Positions 25,763 through 34,185 of a stretch of 64,000 nucleotides of DNA are shown here, one piece after another (the stretch's first letter is position 1; the number at the start of each line of letters is the position of its first letter). Source of the stretch: CAWBFD01 sp963788115 (lineage in GTDB: Bacteria; Actinomycetota; Thermoleophilia; Solirubrobacterales; 70-9); assembly GCA_963788115.1 (NCBI GenBank), contig CAWBFD010000003.1, forward strand, positions 124,001 to 188,000, given 5' to 3'. The translations under genes and the position numbers were made by a program. The notes under the pieces are model-generated. The model saw nothing but the letters and a program-made list of their open reading frames with translations, was not told the origin of the DNA and made no database searches.

Positions 25763-25932
25763 CTACACACCGAGTGCGGCGCTCACTGCCAGCATCCCGC
25801 CGAGCAGGAGGCCGAGCACCGCGCCCCGCAGACGGCGCATTCGGAAGCAGCTCAGCGGCCACGGAGGAAAACCGGGACTGCGCCGAGGCCGGTCGCAAGC
25901 GCGGTCCCCGTTGCGAGAATCAGGGTCAGCAC
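25763..25932 (-). pseudogene. ZIP transporter gene collapsed to its two ends
   Basis: From GTG 25932 the frame reads 'LTLILATGTALATGLGAVPV', matching the start of the ZIP protein at 23100 ('MLVLILAGTATALATGLGAI'). A few codons later it stops, and another frame gives 'GLLLGGMLAVSAALGV' ending at 25763, matching the C-terminus of the same protein. The central about 190 residues, including both metal motifs, are gone. Confidence 0.65.
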
Positions 25933-25984
25933 GGTACGGAGAAGCACGCTCGGGGCACGGCGCGGGAGGCTACTGTGCGCCACC

Positions 25985-27445
25985 GTGTCCCCGATCAACC
26001 AGGTCCCGGTCGCGGCCGCCTCGCCGGAGCGCTTTCGCTCGCTCGTGGGCGAGTCGTATTCCGAGGTCGAGGCGGCGATCAAGAGCGCCGGCAAGGTCCT
26101 CAGCGGGCGCGTGGTCTGGCACGTCAACTCGACGGCGCGCGGCGGCGGGGTTGCCGAGATGCTGCAGTCATTACTCGTCTACGCACGGGGTGCCGGCGTC
26201 GACGTCCGCTGGCTGACGATCGCCGGGAACGCCGACTTCTTCCAGATCACGAAGCGCATCCACAACCACCTGCACGGCTCCCCGGGCGACGGCGGGGAAC
26301 TCGACGACGCCGAGCGGGCGGTGTACGAGCGCACCCTGGCCGGCTGTGCCGAGGAGCTGTCCGCGCTGATCCGCCGAGGGGACATCGTCTATCTCCACGA
26401 TCCCCAGACCGCTGGACTCATCCCCGCTCTGCGACCCACCCATGCGCACGTCGTCTGGCGCTGCCACATCGGGCTCGATCATCCGAACGAACTCGCCCGC
26501 CGAGCGTGGTCGTTTCTGCTCCCATACGTCGAGGAGGCCGACGCCTTCGTGTTCTCCCGGAGGGCCTTCGCCTGGGAGGGGCTCGAAAGGGAGCGGCTCT
26601 GGCTCGTCGCCCCCTCGATCGACGCGTTCTCGCCCAAGAACCAGGACCTGGGGCCCGACGCGGTGCGAGCGATCCTCGCCACCGCTGGGCTCGCGGCGGA
26701 CGGCGAACTCGCGCCGGTGTTCGTGCGCGAGGACGGAAGTCGGGGGCGCGTCGACCGCGCCGCGGAGCTCGAGCAGGACGGCACGGTGCCGGATGACGCC
26801 CCGCTCGTCGCGCAGGTCTCGCGCTGGGACCGGCTGAAGGATCCCGGCGGGGTCCTCCGCTCGTTCGCGGAGCACCTTCGGCACCCGAGCGCACACCTGC
26901 TGCTCGCGGGGCCGTCGGTGGCGGGGGTGGCAGATGACCCGGAGGGGGCCGAGGTCCTGAGGGAGATCCGCGCGCAGCGCGAGGGGCTGCCGGCCGGAGT
27001 GCGGGCGCGCGTCCACCTCGCCAGCCTGCCGATGGCTGACATCGGAGAGAACGCGGCGATGGTGAACGCTATCCAGCGCCGCGCTGACGTCGTGGTGCAG
27101 AAGAGCCTCGCCGAGGGCTTCGGGCTGACCGTGGCCGAGGCGATGTGGAAGGCGCGCCCCGTCGTCGCGAGCCGCATCGGCGGCATCCAGGACCAGATCA
27201 CCGACGGCGAGTCGGGACTGCTCATCGACGACCCAGCGGACCTGCGGACAACCGCCGCCGCGGTTGACGGCTTGTTTGACGATTCGGCCCGGGCGCGGGC
27301 GATCGGGGGCGCCGCCCGCGAACGCGTGCGTGCCTCATTCCTCGGCACCAGGCACCTCGTTCAGTACATGGCGCTGATCGAGAGGATGCTCACCAACGAT
27401 CCAGCCGACCGGAACGCTGGGGAGCCGCGGGCGGGGGAGGGATGA
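25985..27445 (+). CDS. GT4 glycosyltransferase, trehalose synthase (TreT)-like
   Basis: 486 residues from GTG 25985, eight bases after a possible -10 (TACTGT), so perhaps leaderless. The N-terminal domain has 'VVWHVNSTARGGGVAEMLQS', 'YVEEADAFVFSRRAFAW' and 'LVAPSIDAFSPKNQDLGP', typical of trehalose-glycosyltransferring synthases. The C-terminal GT-B half has 'DAPLVAQVSRWDRLKDPGGV' and the donor motif 'AEGFGLTVAEAMWKARPVVA' (E-x7-E). Such enzymes join a nucleotide-sugar glucose to glucose to give trehalose; the exact substrate is inferred. The next gene overlaps by 4 bases. Confidence 0.8.
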   Translation: MSPINQVPVAAASPERFRSLVGESYSEVEAAIKSAGKVLSGRVVWHVNSTARGGGVAEMLQSLLVYARGAGVDVRWLTIAGNADFFQITKRIHNHLHGSPGDGGELDDAERAVYERTLAGCAEELSALIRRGDIVYLHDPQTAGLIPALRPTHAHVVWRCHIGLDHPNELARRAWSFLLPYVEEADAFVFSRRAFAWEGLERERLWLVAPSIDAFSPKNQDLGPDAVRAILATAGLAADGELAPVFVREDGSRGRVDRAAELEQDGTVPDDAPLVAQVSRWDRLKDPGGVLRSFAEHLRHPSAHLLLAGPSVAGVADDPEGAEVLREIRAQREGLPAGVRARVHLASLPMADIGENAAMVNAIQRRADVVVQKSLAEGFGLTVAEAMWKARPVVASRIGGIQDQITDGESGLLIDDPADLRTTAAAVDGLFDDSARARAIGGAARERVRASFLGTRHLVQYMALIERMLTNDPADRNAGEPRAGEG

Positions 27446-28088
27446 GATTGCCGGCCCGGATCCTGGTCGTTTTCGCGGGCCTGTTCGGATCCGCGGTGGC
27501 GAGCGAGTGGTTCTACCGCCGCCGGGCGCGCGTATGGGTCCTGACCTGGGGCGCGACGGTCGAGGAGGTCGATCGGCGCCTCCCCGGCGACGAGCTGCTC
27601 GAAGACGCCGACATCTCGCCACCCGGGCGATCAGCATTGAGGCGCCGCCGTCGGCGATCTGGCCGTGGTTGGTGCAGATGGGTCGCGGCAGGGCGGGCGC
27701 CTACACCTATGACTGGATCGAGAACCTCTTCGGGCTCAACATGCACAGCGCCGACCGCATCCACCCGGAGTGGCAGCAACTCCAGGTCGGCGACGTGCTC
27801 CGCAGCGGTCCGGACAAGCCCGGGATGCGGGTCGAGATCCTCGAGCCCGAGCGCGTGCTATCGAACCGATCCGAGGCCGGCGACTGGGTCTGGACCTTCT
27901 ACCTCGCGCCGGAGAACGGCTCGACGCGCCTCATCAGCCGGAACCGGATCGCGATGAAGGGCGCAGCGGCGGGACAGCGTCTCGGGATGCTAGCCATGGA
28001 GCCCGGCTCGCTCATCATGGAGCGCAAGATGCTGCTGGGGATCAAGCAGCGAGCGGAGCGGTTCGCACAGAAGGAGGAGGACTCGTGA
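27442..28088 (+). pseudogene. SRPBCC (polyketide cyclase-like) protein with frameshift
   Basis: From ATG 27442 (overlapping the previous stop) the frame gives 'WVLTWGATVEEVDRRLPGDE' and 'LLEDADIS', then breaks near 27619. A base lost in TCGCC shifts it, and the next frame continues 'ATRAISIEAPPSAIWPWLVQ', 'YTYDWIENLFGLNMHSADRI' and 'MEPGSLIMERKMLLGIKQRA' to TGA 28086-28088. Joined, it is about 215 residues with an N-terminal membrane anchor and a ligand-binding SRPBCC domain. The convergent gene at 28206-28922 is an intact relative. Confidence 0.7.
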
Positions 28089-28246
28089 CACTTGGCTGGT
28101 TCGTCATCTGGCTGATCGCCAATATCGTCGGCGGAAGTGCGCCGCTTGAGTTCGACCCCGTCACCTTCTGGGCCGGGGCCCTGTTGCTCGCGATCGCACT
28201 CGACCTCAATCGTCCACGGCCTGAGCTGAGGCGCGGGAGGGCTTAG
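28085..28246 (+). CDS. 53-residue membrane protein
   Basis: GTG 28085 overlaps the preceding stop (GTGA). The product begins VTLGWFVIWLIANIVGG, then 'APLEFDPVTFWAGALLLAIA' and a basic tail 'RPRPELRRGRA'. Two hydrophobic segments suggest a small integral membrane protein. A degraded copy of its second half lies at 42434-42545 next to another SRPBCC remnant, so the pair travels as a unit. Too short for family assignment. Confidence 0.6.
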   Translation: MTLGWFVIWLIANIVGGSAPLEFDPVTFWAGALLLAIALDLNRPRPELRRGRA

Positions 28247-28922
28247 CTCTACCGGCTTCGGCGCGCACCTTGATCCCGAGGAGCATCCGGCGCTCCATCA
28301 GGAAGTGCGGGATCTCCATCAGCGCTGCATACGACGCGGCGGCGGCACCCCGCGGCACGCCGCCGCGAGCGATCAGCCGCGTCCGATTGGTGCCTTTGGG
28401 TTCCACGGCGAATGTCCCCCAGCCCTCGAGCCCGATTGCGCGTCCCGGCTCGAGGACACTCACCCTCAGGCCACCCGCGGGGTGTAGGTGGACGACCTCC
28501 CCCAACTCGCGGTGCTGCCACTCGGGATGGATGCGGTCGGCGTTCTTCATTTCGCATCCCGCGAGGTTCTCAAGCCATTCGTAGCTGTAGAACCCGCCGC
28601 GATCTTGCCCGAGCTGGGCCAGCCAGGGCCATACCTCCTCGACCGGTGCATCGATCGTCACCGCGTGCAGGATCCGGGTCCCGCTTTCCGGTAGCAGCGC
28701 GTCGCCGGGCAGCTTGCGCTCGAAATCCTCAGGCTCGGCGCCCCAGCTCAGGTGCCAGGGCCTGATCACGAGCGCATAAAGCGTCGTGACCGCGGTCCCG
28801 ACGAGCGCTGCCATCGGCGGCCGAGAAAGGCGCAGCAGGGACCGCGCGAGGTCTGCGAGGCTTCCCGCGGCGAATGCGAGGAGCGTAATTGACCCCCCGA
28901 GCATCACGCCGAAGGCGCGCAT
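28206..28922 (-). CDS. SRPBCC family protein with N-terminal membrane anchor
   Basis: 238 residues from ATG 28922; the C-terminus overlaps the convergent 53-residue gene by about 40 bases. Two N-terminal hydrophobic stretches are followed by 'HLSWGAEPEDFERKLPGDAL', then the ligand-binding domain 'TIDAPVEEVWPWLAQLGQDR', 'YSYEWLENLAGCEMKNADRI' and 'FLMERRMLLGIKVRAEAG'. SRPBCC domains bind hydrophobic ligands such as lipids or polyketides. It is paralogous to the broken gene at 27442. The ligand is unknown. Confidence 0.78.
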   Translation of the reverse strand: MRAFGVMLGGSITLLAFAAGSLADLARSLLRLSRPPMAALVGTAVTTLYALVIRPWHLSWGAEPEDFERKLPGDALLPESGTRILHAVTIDAPVEEVWPWLAQLGQDRGGFYSYEWLENLAGCEMKNADRIHPEWQHRELGEVVHLHPAGGLRVSVLEPGRAIGLEGWGTFAVEPKGTNRTRLIARGGVPRGAAAASYAALMEIPHFLMERRMLLGIKVRAEAGRAKPSRASAQAVDD

Positions 28923-28976
28923 CGCCTCCAGCGGCCGGAAGGGACGCGTCTTGACGAATCCGCCTTCATGGGTGCG

Positions 28977-29597
28977 TCACCCCTCCGCGTCGCCCTCGGC
29001 CGCGCGCCGAGCCGACTCGAGCAGGGAGCCGACAAGGAGGTGGGCGCCCGAGCCGATGCCGAACGTCCAGTAGCGGCGAAACCACCTCCTCGAGTGCTCG
29101 TCCGTGGTCGCCGTGCGCATGAGCCCCGACAGGAGGGTGCGGTCGGAGTCGAGCTCGCGCGCGGACAGGTCGTACACGGTCTTCGCAAACCCCGGCTCCA
29201 CGAACGCGCGGAACTCGGCCGCGCTGCCGATCCGCGCGAACTCGATCACCGGCCGCCAGAACTTGCCGACGAGGCCCAGCGCGATCTCCTCGCCGGGCCG
29301 CTCCCCGAGCAGAATCCACCCGCCCTCATACATCGGGATCGACGTCAGATCGCGCAGACGCATCGACTGCGGCGGCCGCGTCTGGCGCTCGCCATGGAGG
29401 AGGTGGCCGACCACCTCGGGCAGCATCCGCAGAGCGCCGACCATGCCGACCAGCGGCGTCTCCCGTGCCAGCTTGATGAGGTCGACGTCAAGCAACGCCT
29501 GCCAGGCCGCCTCCCGATCTGCTCGAGTCACCGTCGCCACTGCGTCGGACACGTCATACGCCGGGAGGAAGTCGTCGGCGAAGCGAGATTCCGACAT
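28977..29597 (-). CDS. Conserved hypothetical protein, SRPBCC-like
   Basis: 206 residues from ATG 29597 (start by family-like N-terminus 'MSESRFADDFLPAYDVSDAV'). Internal parts 'MYEGGWILLGERPGEEIALG' and 'KFWRPVIEFARIGSAAEFRA' resemble START/SRPBCC-like proteins of actinobacteria. Cytosolic. It forms a cluster with the two SRPBCC genes just before it. The fold call is from resemblance only. Confidence 0.6.
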   Translation of the reverse strand: MSESRFADDFLPAYDVSDAVATVTRADREAAWQALLDVDLIKLARETPLVGMVGALRMLPEVVGHLLHGERQTRPPQSMRLRDLTSIPMYEGGWILLGERPGEEIALGLVGKFWRPVIEFARIGSAAEFRAFVEPGFAKTVYDLSARELDSDRTLLSGLMRTATTDEHSRRWFRRYWTFGIGSGAHLLVGSLLESARRAAEGDAEG

Positions 29598-29623
29598 CGC
29601 TCGGCAGCCTACGCTGCCCGGGA

Positions 29624-30211
29624 ATGGCGACAGTCGATCTGTACTGGCTACCCCTCGGCGCCGGTGGGCACTTCGTGAGGCTGAACGGCCGGGTCTACGA
29701 GGCGCTGGTGGCACGAATGCAGCGACGGCCGGCGCGCGACCTCTACCACTCCGCGCTTCAAGTCGAAGTCCCGGAGGGGAGATTCGTCATCGAGCAGACA
29801 CCAGTCCCGGACCTGAGCGGCGAAGGGCGAGGGGTAGTCGCCAGCGGCGCAGTCGGCAGCCGCTGGGCGGGTAGATCGCGGATATTCCGCTACGAGATCC
29901 GCCTCTGGCTGGGTGGACGCATTCCGGATGTCGCTGAGGCCGTGGACAGTCCGCGGCGACTGTGCGACGACGAGGACTGTGCGCGGCGCCTGCTCGAGTC
30001 GGTTCCGCGAGTCCCGACGCCCGTCTGGGGTCGTGATGAGCTCGGCACCGGTGAGATGTGGAACTCGAACTCGGTGATCGCGTGGGTGATTGCGCGGAGC
30101 GGGATCGACGTCGAATCGATTCATCCGCCCGCAGGCGGACGTGCGCCGGGCTGGCGCGCTGGGCTCGTGGTCGCGCGCAGGGAGCAAGCGGAGGCGGCCC
30201 GCACCGGTTAG
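29624..30211 (+). CDS. Conserved actinobacterial hypothetical protein
   Basis: 195 residues from ATG 29624, divergent from the previous gene by 26 bases. Recognisable conserved parts are 'DLYWLPLGAGGHFVRLNGRV', 'EVPEGRFVIEQTPVPD', 'RIFRYEIRLWLGGRIPDVAE' and 'GEMWNSNSVIAWVIARSGID'. I know this pattern from many actinobacteria but no function. The 'LYHSAL' His and 'WNSNS' Asn/Ser would be candidates for an active site of papain-like type; this is a guess. Confidence 0.65.
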   Translation: MATVDLYWLPLGAGGHFVRLNGRVYEALVARMQRRPARDLYHSALQVEVPEGRFVIEQTPVPDLSGEGRGVVASGAVGSRWAGRSRIFRYEIRLWLGGRIPDVAEAVDSPRRLCDDEDCARRLLESVPRVPTPVWGRDELGTGEMWNSNSVIAWVIARSGIDVESIHPPAGGRAPGWRAGLVVARREQAEAARTG

Positions 30212-30920
30212 CCGACGCCGGCGAGAAGGCCCGCGACGCGCGCGCCGAAGACGCGCCAGCGCCGTTCGTTCTCGTGGACGAGCGTCGCCGATTCGACGAT
30301 CAGATCTGCCGCCCGGTCGATCAGTTCGGAGGCGGAGTAGAGATATGCCGGGCTTCGGCGGGCACCCGCCAGATCGGCCCGCAGGGCCTGGGGTGTGAAG
30401 TCGACCCTGGCGATCAGATCGAGAGCGCGTCGAAGAAGCCGGGCGATCAACGTCTGCTCGGCGGCGGACTGCCAGTCGTTGGCGATGATCCGGTGTCGCA
30501 CGCCGAGCAGGTCGGCGAGGGCGGGGTACTGGGCCAATGCTCCGGCGATCTGCCACGACTTCTCCATCGCCTCGGTCATCCAGGCACCGATCTCCTCGAA
30601 GTCTCCGGCAAGCGTCTCGAGATCGCGCCGCAGTCGCTTGATCTCCGCGGGCTCCCCTTCCCCCCCATGAACAGGACCCCCTCCTTGGCGGCGAGTCCAG
30701 GTGGGTTGAGATCTCTCGCTCCCGCGAACGGGCTCGCCGCCGGATGATCGGCAGGCACGGCATCGCTCCAGCGATCGGCGAGACCCTTGAGCACCCGCGA
30801 GGCCGCCTGCACCTCGATCGCCTGACGCAGTGGGGCTTGCGAATAGAACTTCTCGTGCTCGCGATGAAACGCGGCGAGGTTGCCGATCGTCTCGAGTAGT
30901 TCAGGCGGTGGCGTCTTCAT
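30208..30920 (-). pseudogene. Helical protein of unknown function with frameshift
   Basis: From ATG 30920 (CGGAG upstream) the frame reads MKTPPPELLETIGNLAAFHR and continues to 'AAKEGVLFMGG' at about 30660. A poly-G run there holds one base too many. The next frame continues 'EPAEIKRLRRDLETLAGDFE' and 'MTEAMEKSWQIAGALAQYPA' to the stop at 30208. Joined, it is about 236 residues, mostly helical. I recognise no family. It overlaps the stop of the convergent 29624 gene. Confidence 0.6.
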
Positions 30921-31098
30921 CACGGCTCCGATCCTCTCAGGAGCGGAAGCGCGTTGCCTCTGGCTGCCCCTTTCGCGTGAGGCTGTCGCACAAACCCGAC
31001 GAATGACGTCGGAGCGGCGATGGACAATGTGGGAGGTAGAGGCAAGTGAGTCGCAAGACGACATCGGTGGCCACGTTCGCGATCGCGGGGGCGAGCGA

Positions 31099-31430
31099 GT
31101 GAGGTTGTGCGTCGAGTCCGGGTGCCTCGCGGCTGCGGTCTCCCGCGGCAGATGTCCGGCGGCATCGCCGAGAGCGCAACCGTCGCCACACCAGCCGGAA
31201 CAAGCCGATCTACAACAGCAGGCGCTGGCGCTACACGCGGCGCCGGCAGCTCTTCCTCGAGCCGCTGCGAGATCGAGGGCTGCGACGAGATCGCGACCGA
31301 CGTTCACCACCGCCAAGCGATCCAAGACGGCGGTGCGATCTGGTCGCTCGTGAACCTCCAATCGCTCTGCCATCGCCACCACGCGCAGGTCACGCGGGCC
31401 GAGCAGCTGCGGGAATGGAGCGTCAGGTGA
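31099..31430 (+). pseudogene. Phage-type HNH endonuclease, broken by two frameshifts
   Basis: GTG 31099 opens 'VRLCVESGCLAAAVSRGRCP' (first Cys pairs), another frame continues 'RRHTSRNKPIYNSRRWRYTR', and a third gives 'CEIEGCDEIATDVHHRQAIQ' and 'NLQSLCHRHHAQVTRAEQ' (the HH and HNH metal ligands). Together these make a complete small HNH nuclease of the type found beside phage terminase genes. No single frame is complete, so it is inactive. Confidence 0.65.
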
Positions 31431-31477
31431 GCGAGGGCCTACTCTCGCAGCCAGCGGCCTCCCATGCTGCGGAGGAG

Positions 31478-31837
31478 CTATTGCCGCTTGGCGTAATCCC
31501 CGAACTCACCGAAGTCGAGCGACACACACGGCTCATCGCCCGGGACCTCGGCGTCATGACCCGGCGGCACCGCGAACACGTCGCCAGGGCCAATCTCCAG
31601 CTCGGACCCGTCGTCCATATAGACGGTCATGTGGCCAGAGATGCAGTAGCCGAGGTGCGAGACCTGACAGGAGTCGGTCTGGGCGATGGGCTTGACGTTC
31701 TCCGACCATTTCCAGCCGGGCTCAAACACAGCCTTGCCTACGACCTGGCCCCCGATGTTGAGGACGTCGGCCTTTCCTTTGCCTTCAAACGGCCGGGTCT
31801 CGTCTGGGGAGTCGAAGTTCTTGATCTCACCAGCCAT
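31478..31837 (-). CDS. Single-domain cupin protein
   Basis: 119 residues from ATG 31837 (GAGAGGAG upstream). The beta-barrel motifs are 'KWSENVKPIAQTDSCQVSHL', then 'GHMTVYMDDGSELEIGPGDV' and 'VPPGHDAEVPGDEPCVSLDF'. Metal ligands would be the His of 'SHLGY' and 'PGHDAE'. Cytosolic; role unknown, likely ligand binding or a small-molecule enzyme. It lies next to the SnoaL-like gene array, transcribed in the same direction. Confidence 0.78.
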   Translation of the reverse strand: MAGEIKNFDSPDETRPFEGKGKADVLNIGGQVVGKAVFEPGWKWSENVKPIAQTDSCQVSHLGYCISGHMTVYMDDGSELEIGPGDVFAVPPGHDAEVPGDEPCVSLDFGEFGDYAKRQ

Positions 31838-31873
31838 CGGTGCTCCTCTCGTGAGCTGGTTGCCGGCCCGAGC

Positions 31874-31924
31874 CTATCCGGGCCTAGCCCCCGTAGCAAG
31901 CATCTCGACGTTCTCCTGCGACAT
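31874..31924 (-). pseudogene. N-terminal stub of a SnoaL/NTF2-like gene
   Basis: ATG 31924 starts MSQENVEMLATGARPG and stops. The leader GGAGTAGGCG and first seven codons match the neighbouring SnoaL-like genes, so this is the truncated start of a third copy in the tandem array. Confidence 0.5.
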
Positions 31925-31927
31925 CGC

Positions 31928-32322
31928 CTACTCCCGCAGCCCGGCGGCTTCGAGGGCTTCGTCGCGATCGAGGAAGACCCGCTCGCTTGCAATCAGGCCG
32001 TCGCGGATGCGGCTCACGCCCGTGAGGTCGCGCACGACCTCGGCGCCGCTCTTGCGACCGGTGCTGATCGATCGGTAGAAGCTCACCACCACCCCATCGC
32101 CCTCGAAGATGCGCTCGACCTCCCAGTGAACCTCGGCCCAGGTCTCCCGCATCTCCGAATCCAACGTCCGATCGGGTCATCGCCCTCGAACGTCCTGCCG
32201 AACTCCGTTATCGGTGTCTGGATCACCACGTCCCCGGTGTAGCAAGCGCGGATGGCCGGGACGTCCAACTTGTTCCAGGCGTCGAACGAGCGTCGCACTA
32301 TCTCGACATCCTCCTGAGACAT
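31928..32322 (-). pseudogene. SnoaL/NTF2-like protein, frameshifted
   Basis: ATG 32322 opens 'MSQEDVEIVRRSFDAWNKLD' and 'RACYTGDVVIQTPITEFGRT'. Near 32165 the frame breaks; the continuation in another frame is 'EMRETWAEVHWEVERIFEGD' and 'VVRDLTGVSRIRDGLIASER', ending at 31928. The joined product of about 130 residues would be an NTF2-like fold (ligand-binding or small-enzyme domain). It is a tandem relative of 32326-32733. Confidence 0.7.
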
Positions 32323-32325
32323 CGC

Positions 32326-32733
32326 CTACTCCGTCAGCCCGGCGGCTTCGAGGGCCTCTTTGGGATCGAGGAAGCTCAGAACCCGAGTCGCCTTGCCATT
32401 CTTCGAATCGACCACGCAAGCGAACGGCGACTCGGTCTCGGCTCCGCTTGCTTTGCCACGAGCGCGGAGACGCCCGCTGGCGACGAGGCGATCTCCCAGG
32501 TCGCGGATCTCGAAGAACTCCAAGCGGATATCGGCGAGCGTCTCATCGATGTCTCGGACCCACTGGCGGACGCCCGCGTGTCCGCGGTACACCTTCGCCT
32601 TACCCTCGACCAATGTCTGAACCGCCCCGAGCCACTCTACCTCGGGGTCGATCTCCTTCAGCACCGCGTCGATGTCCCGGCGGTTGTACGCGTCAATTGC
32701 GCGCTTGAAGGCCTCGACGTTCTCCTGCGACAT
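32326..32733 (-). CDS. SnoaL/NTF2-like protein
   Basis: 135 residues from ATG 32733 (GGGTGGGCG leader). Sequence: 'MSQENVEAFKRAIDAYNRRD', 'LKEIDPEVEWLGAVQTLVEG', 'YRGHAGVRQWVRDIDETLAD' and 'FEIRDLGDRLVASGRLRARG'. This is a typical NTF2-like barrel; its use (isomerase, cyclase or ligand binding) is unknown. It is the intact member of a tandem array with a spacing of about 400 bases (32733, 32322, 31924). The array shares the junction sequence around 'CGACATCGCC'. Confidence 0.78.
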   Translation of the reverse strand: MSQENVEAFKRAIDAYNRRDIDAVLKEIDPEVEWLGAVQTLVEGKAKVYRGHAGVRQWVRDIDETLADIRLEFFEIRDLGDRLVASGRLRARGKASGAETESPFACVVDSKNGKATRVLSFLDPKEALEAAGLTE

Positions 32734-32833
32734 CGCCCACCCAGTATTTCGCGGCGGGGGGAGGGTCGTGAGCCTCGGAGCGCTTCTCTTGGATACCCCC
32801 GACCAGCTCAGCGTAAAAAAAAGCGACCCCAAA

Positions 32834-33028
32834 ATGACCGACCAGGAGATGATCGCGATCCTCGAGCAGATCGCCTTGGACCCGAACGCGTATCCGACGA
32901 GCCGGGTGACGGCGATCCGGACCCTGTGGGAGTGGCGCCACGCCGAGCCCGAGGAGGAGCCGAGCCCCTTCGACGAGCTTTATGGCGACGGGTGGGGGTC
33001 CCAGGGGACCCCCACCCAGACGTCGTAG
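32834..33028 (+). CDS. 64-residue terminase-small-subunit-like protein, copy B
   Basis: ATG 32834: MTDQEMIAILEQIALDPNAY, 'TSRVTAIRTLWEWRHAEPEE' and 'PFDELYGDGW'. Same length and clear homology to copy A at 11263-11457 (opposite strand). The upstream about 80 bases also match (GAGGGTCG, GTGAGCCTC, CAGCTCAGCGT and an A-run), so the repeat unit extends beyond the gene. It is the type of small ORF found between HNH and terminase genes of phages. Confidence 0.6.
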   Translation: MTDQEMIAILEQIALDPNAYPTSRVTAIRTLWEWRHAEPEEEPSPFDELYGDGWGSQGTPTQTS

Positions 33029-33044
33029 TGCTTGCCCGTATCCG

Positions 33045-33227
33045 TTAGTGCGGACCCGGGCAGTGGGGATGGTCGTTGTCCGACGCGCAGGGGTTGCTGT
33101 TCGGGTGGAAATGCCCCGAGTTGCCAGCCTCGTTGGGGCCTCCGAACGCGAATGCGGAGCCCGCGCCGCCGATCACCATCGCCGCCGTGGCTGAAGCCAC
33201 AAGCAGGAAACGACGAGTGCGTCCCAT
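33045..33227 (-). CDS. Small secreted Asn/His/Pro-rich protein
   Basis: 60 residues from ATG 33227 with a perfect RBS (GGGAGGTGAC). Residues 1-28 are a signal peptide ('LLVASATAAMVIGGAGSAFA'). The mature 32 residues read 'FGGPNEAGNSGHFHPNSNPC' with two Cys and 'DNDHPHCPGPH', which could bind metal or form a disulfide. No family recognised. Confidence 0.62.
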   Translation of the reverse strand: MGRTRRFLLVASATAAMVIGGAGSAFAFGGPNEAGNSGHFHPNSNPCASDNDHPHCPGPH

Positions 33228-33319
33228 GTCACCTCCCTTCCGCAGAAATCGCCGGCTTACGGAGTGCGTTCCCTCAGAATGTGCCGGGGGAAGCCGACCG
33301 GCCGGGTTACAGGTAATGG

Positions 33320-33538
33320 CTACGGGTGATGCTGGGGGCCGCCCTGGTTGCCGGGCTGGCCCTCGTAGCCGAGTAGCCCGGGAGGCTGTCCGCCTCCGTC
33401 GCCGGCATGCGGCAGCCCACCCTGGTTGCCGGGCTGGCCCTCGTAGCCGAGCAGTCCCGGCGGCTGGTCTGCGAACGCCGCCGGCGCCCCGATCAACAGC
33501 GCCGCGATCGCTAGCAGCAGCGCAAACACCTTCCTCAT
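33320..33538 (-). CDS. Small secreted protein with two 17-residue repeats
   Basis: 72 residues from ATG 33538 (AAGGAGGT). Signal peptide 'MRKVFALLLAIAALLIGAPA' with 'AFA' cleavage, then two near-identical repeats 'QPPGLLGYEGQPGNQGG' separated by 'LPHAGDGGG'. The DNA repeats are 33342-33388 and 33420-33466 (period 78). The mature part is Gly/Pro/Gln-rich, probably disordered and cell-wall or matrix associated; function unknown. Confidence 0.65.
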   Translation of the reverse strand: MRKVFALLLAIAALLIGAPAAFADQPPGLLGYEGQPGNQGGLPHAGDGGGQPPGLLGYEGQPGNQGGPQHHP

Positions 33539-34185
33539 CGGAACCTCCTTGATCGATTGCGGGTCGCGCCTTCTCTGACCGTGATTCCCCCGTCACGGTG
33601 ACTGCCGTGAGGCAACCCGCGAATCGCCAGTGAAATCGGGCGCTACTGCACATTTAAACGCCCAAGTCCCATTTTGTCAGGCGGTCTTCCAGAATCAGGT
33701 ATGTGGGAGGCGGACTCCCGAGCTCACCCGTCGCCGCTCGCGCAGCGCGTTGAGATTCGGGCGCTGGAGCGCGGCCGCCGGCCGACGGCCAAAGAGCACG
33801 GCCGCCGGGAACTTTGCAGGGAGGCGGCCGCGCTCTCTAGTTACAACGTGCCCGCCGGATTCTTGTCGGGACGTTTATTACCTGCGGATGACGCCCCGGC
33901 GGCGGGCAGCTCGTTCGTCGTCGCTCTCGATCTCCTGACCGAGCTCACCTGCGGCCCCGGGGCATCCCGCCGGCGCTAGCGCAGCTGGTCGAGTTCCGAG
34001 CGGCTGATCGCGACCCGCTGGGCGTTTTCTCGTCCCCCACGGGGGTAGTCGCAGGTAGTTCCCCCCTCGGTTCCGCCTTGCATTCCTCTCTCGCGGTCCG
34101 ATGTGGGGTTAGCTGACCGAGAGTGTGGGCCGCCACGGAGGCGGCCCGGCTCGTTCTAGGGGGTCCCCGCTGGCTTTTGCTGACA
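33539..34185. other. About 650 bases without a supportable gene
   Basis: Short frames are present on both strands but none has a start, RBS and coding character together. A GGTCAGCTAACCCC-like string on the minus strand at about 34107-34120 resembles the end of the c-di-AMP riboswitch but lacks the other conserved parts. Confidence 0.3.

Noticed and set aside
34080..34130. Second c-di-AMP riboswitch on the minus strand
   Set aside because: Only the GTCAGCTAACCCC string is present; the GGGGAACC and GGGGCGAA cores are missing and no gene follows within 500 bases.
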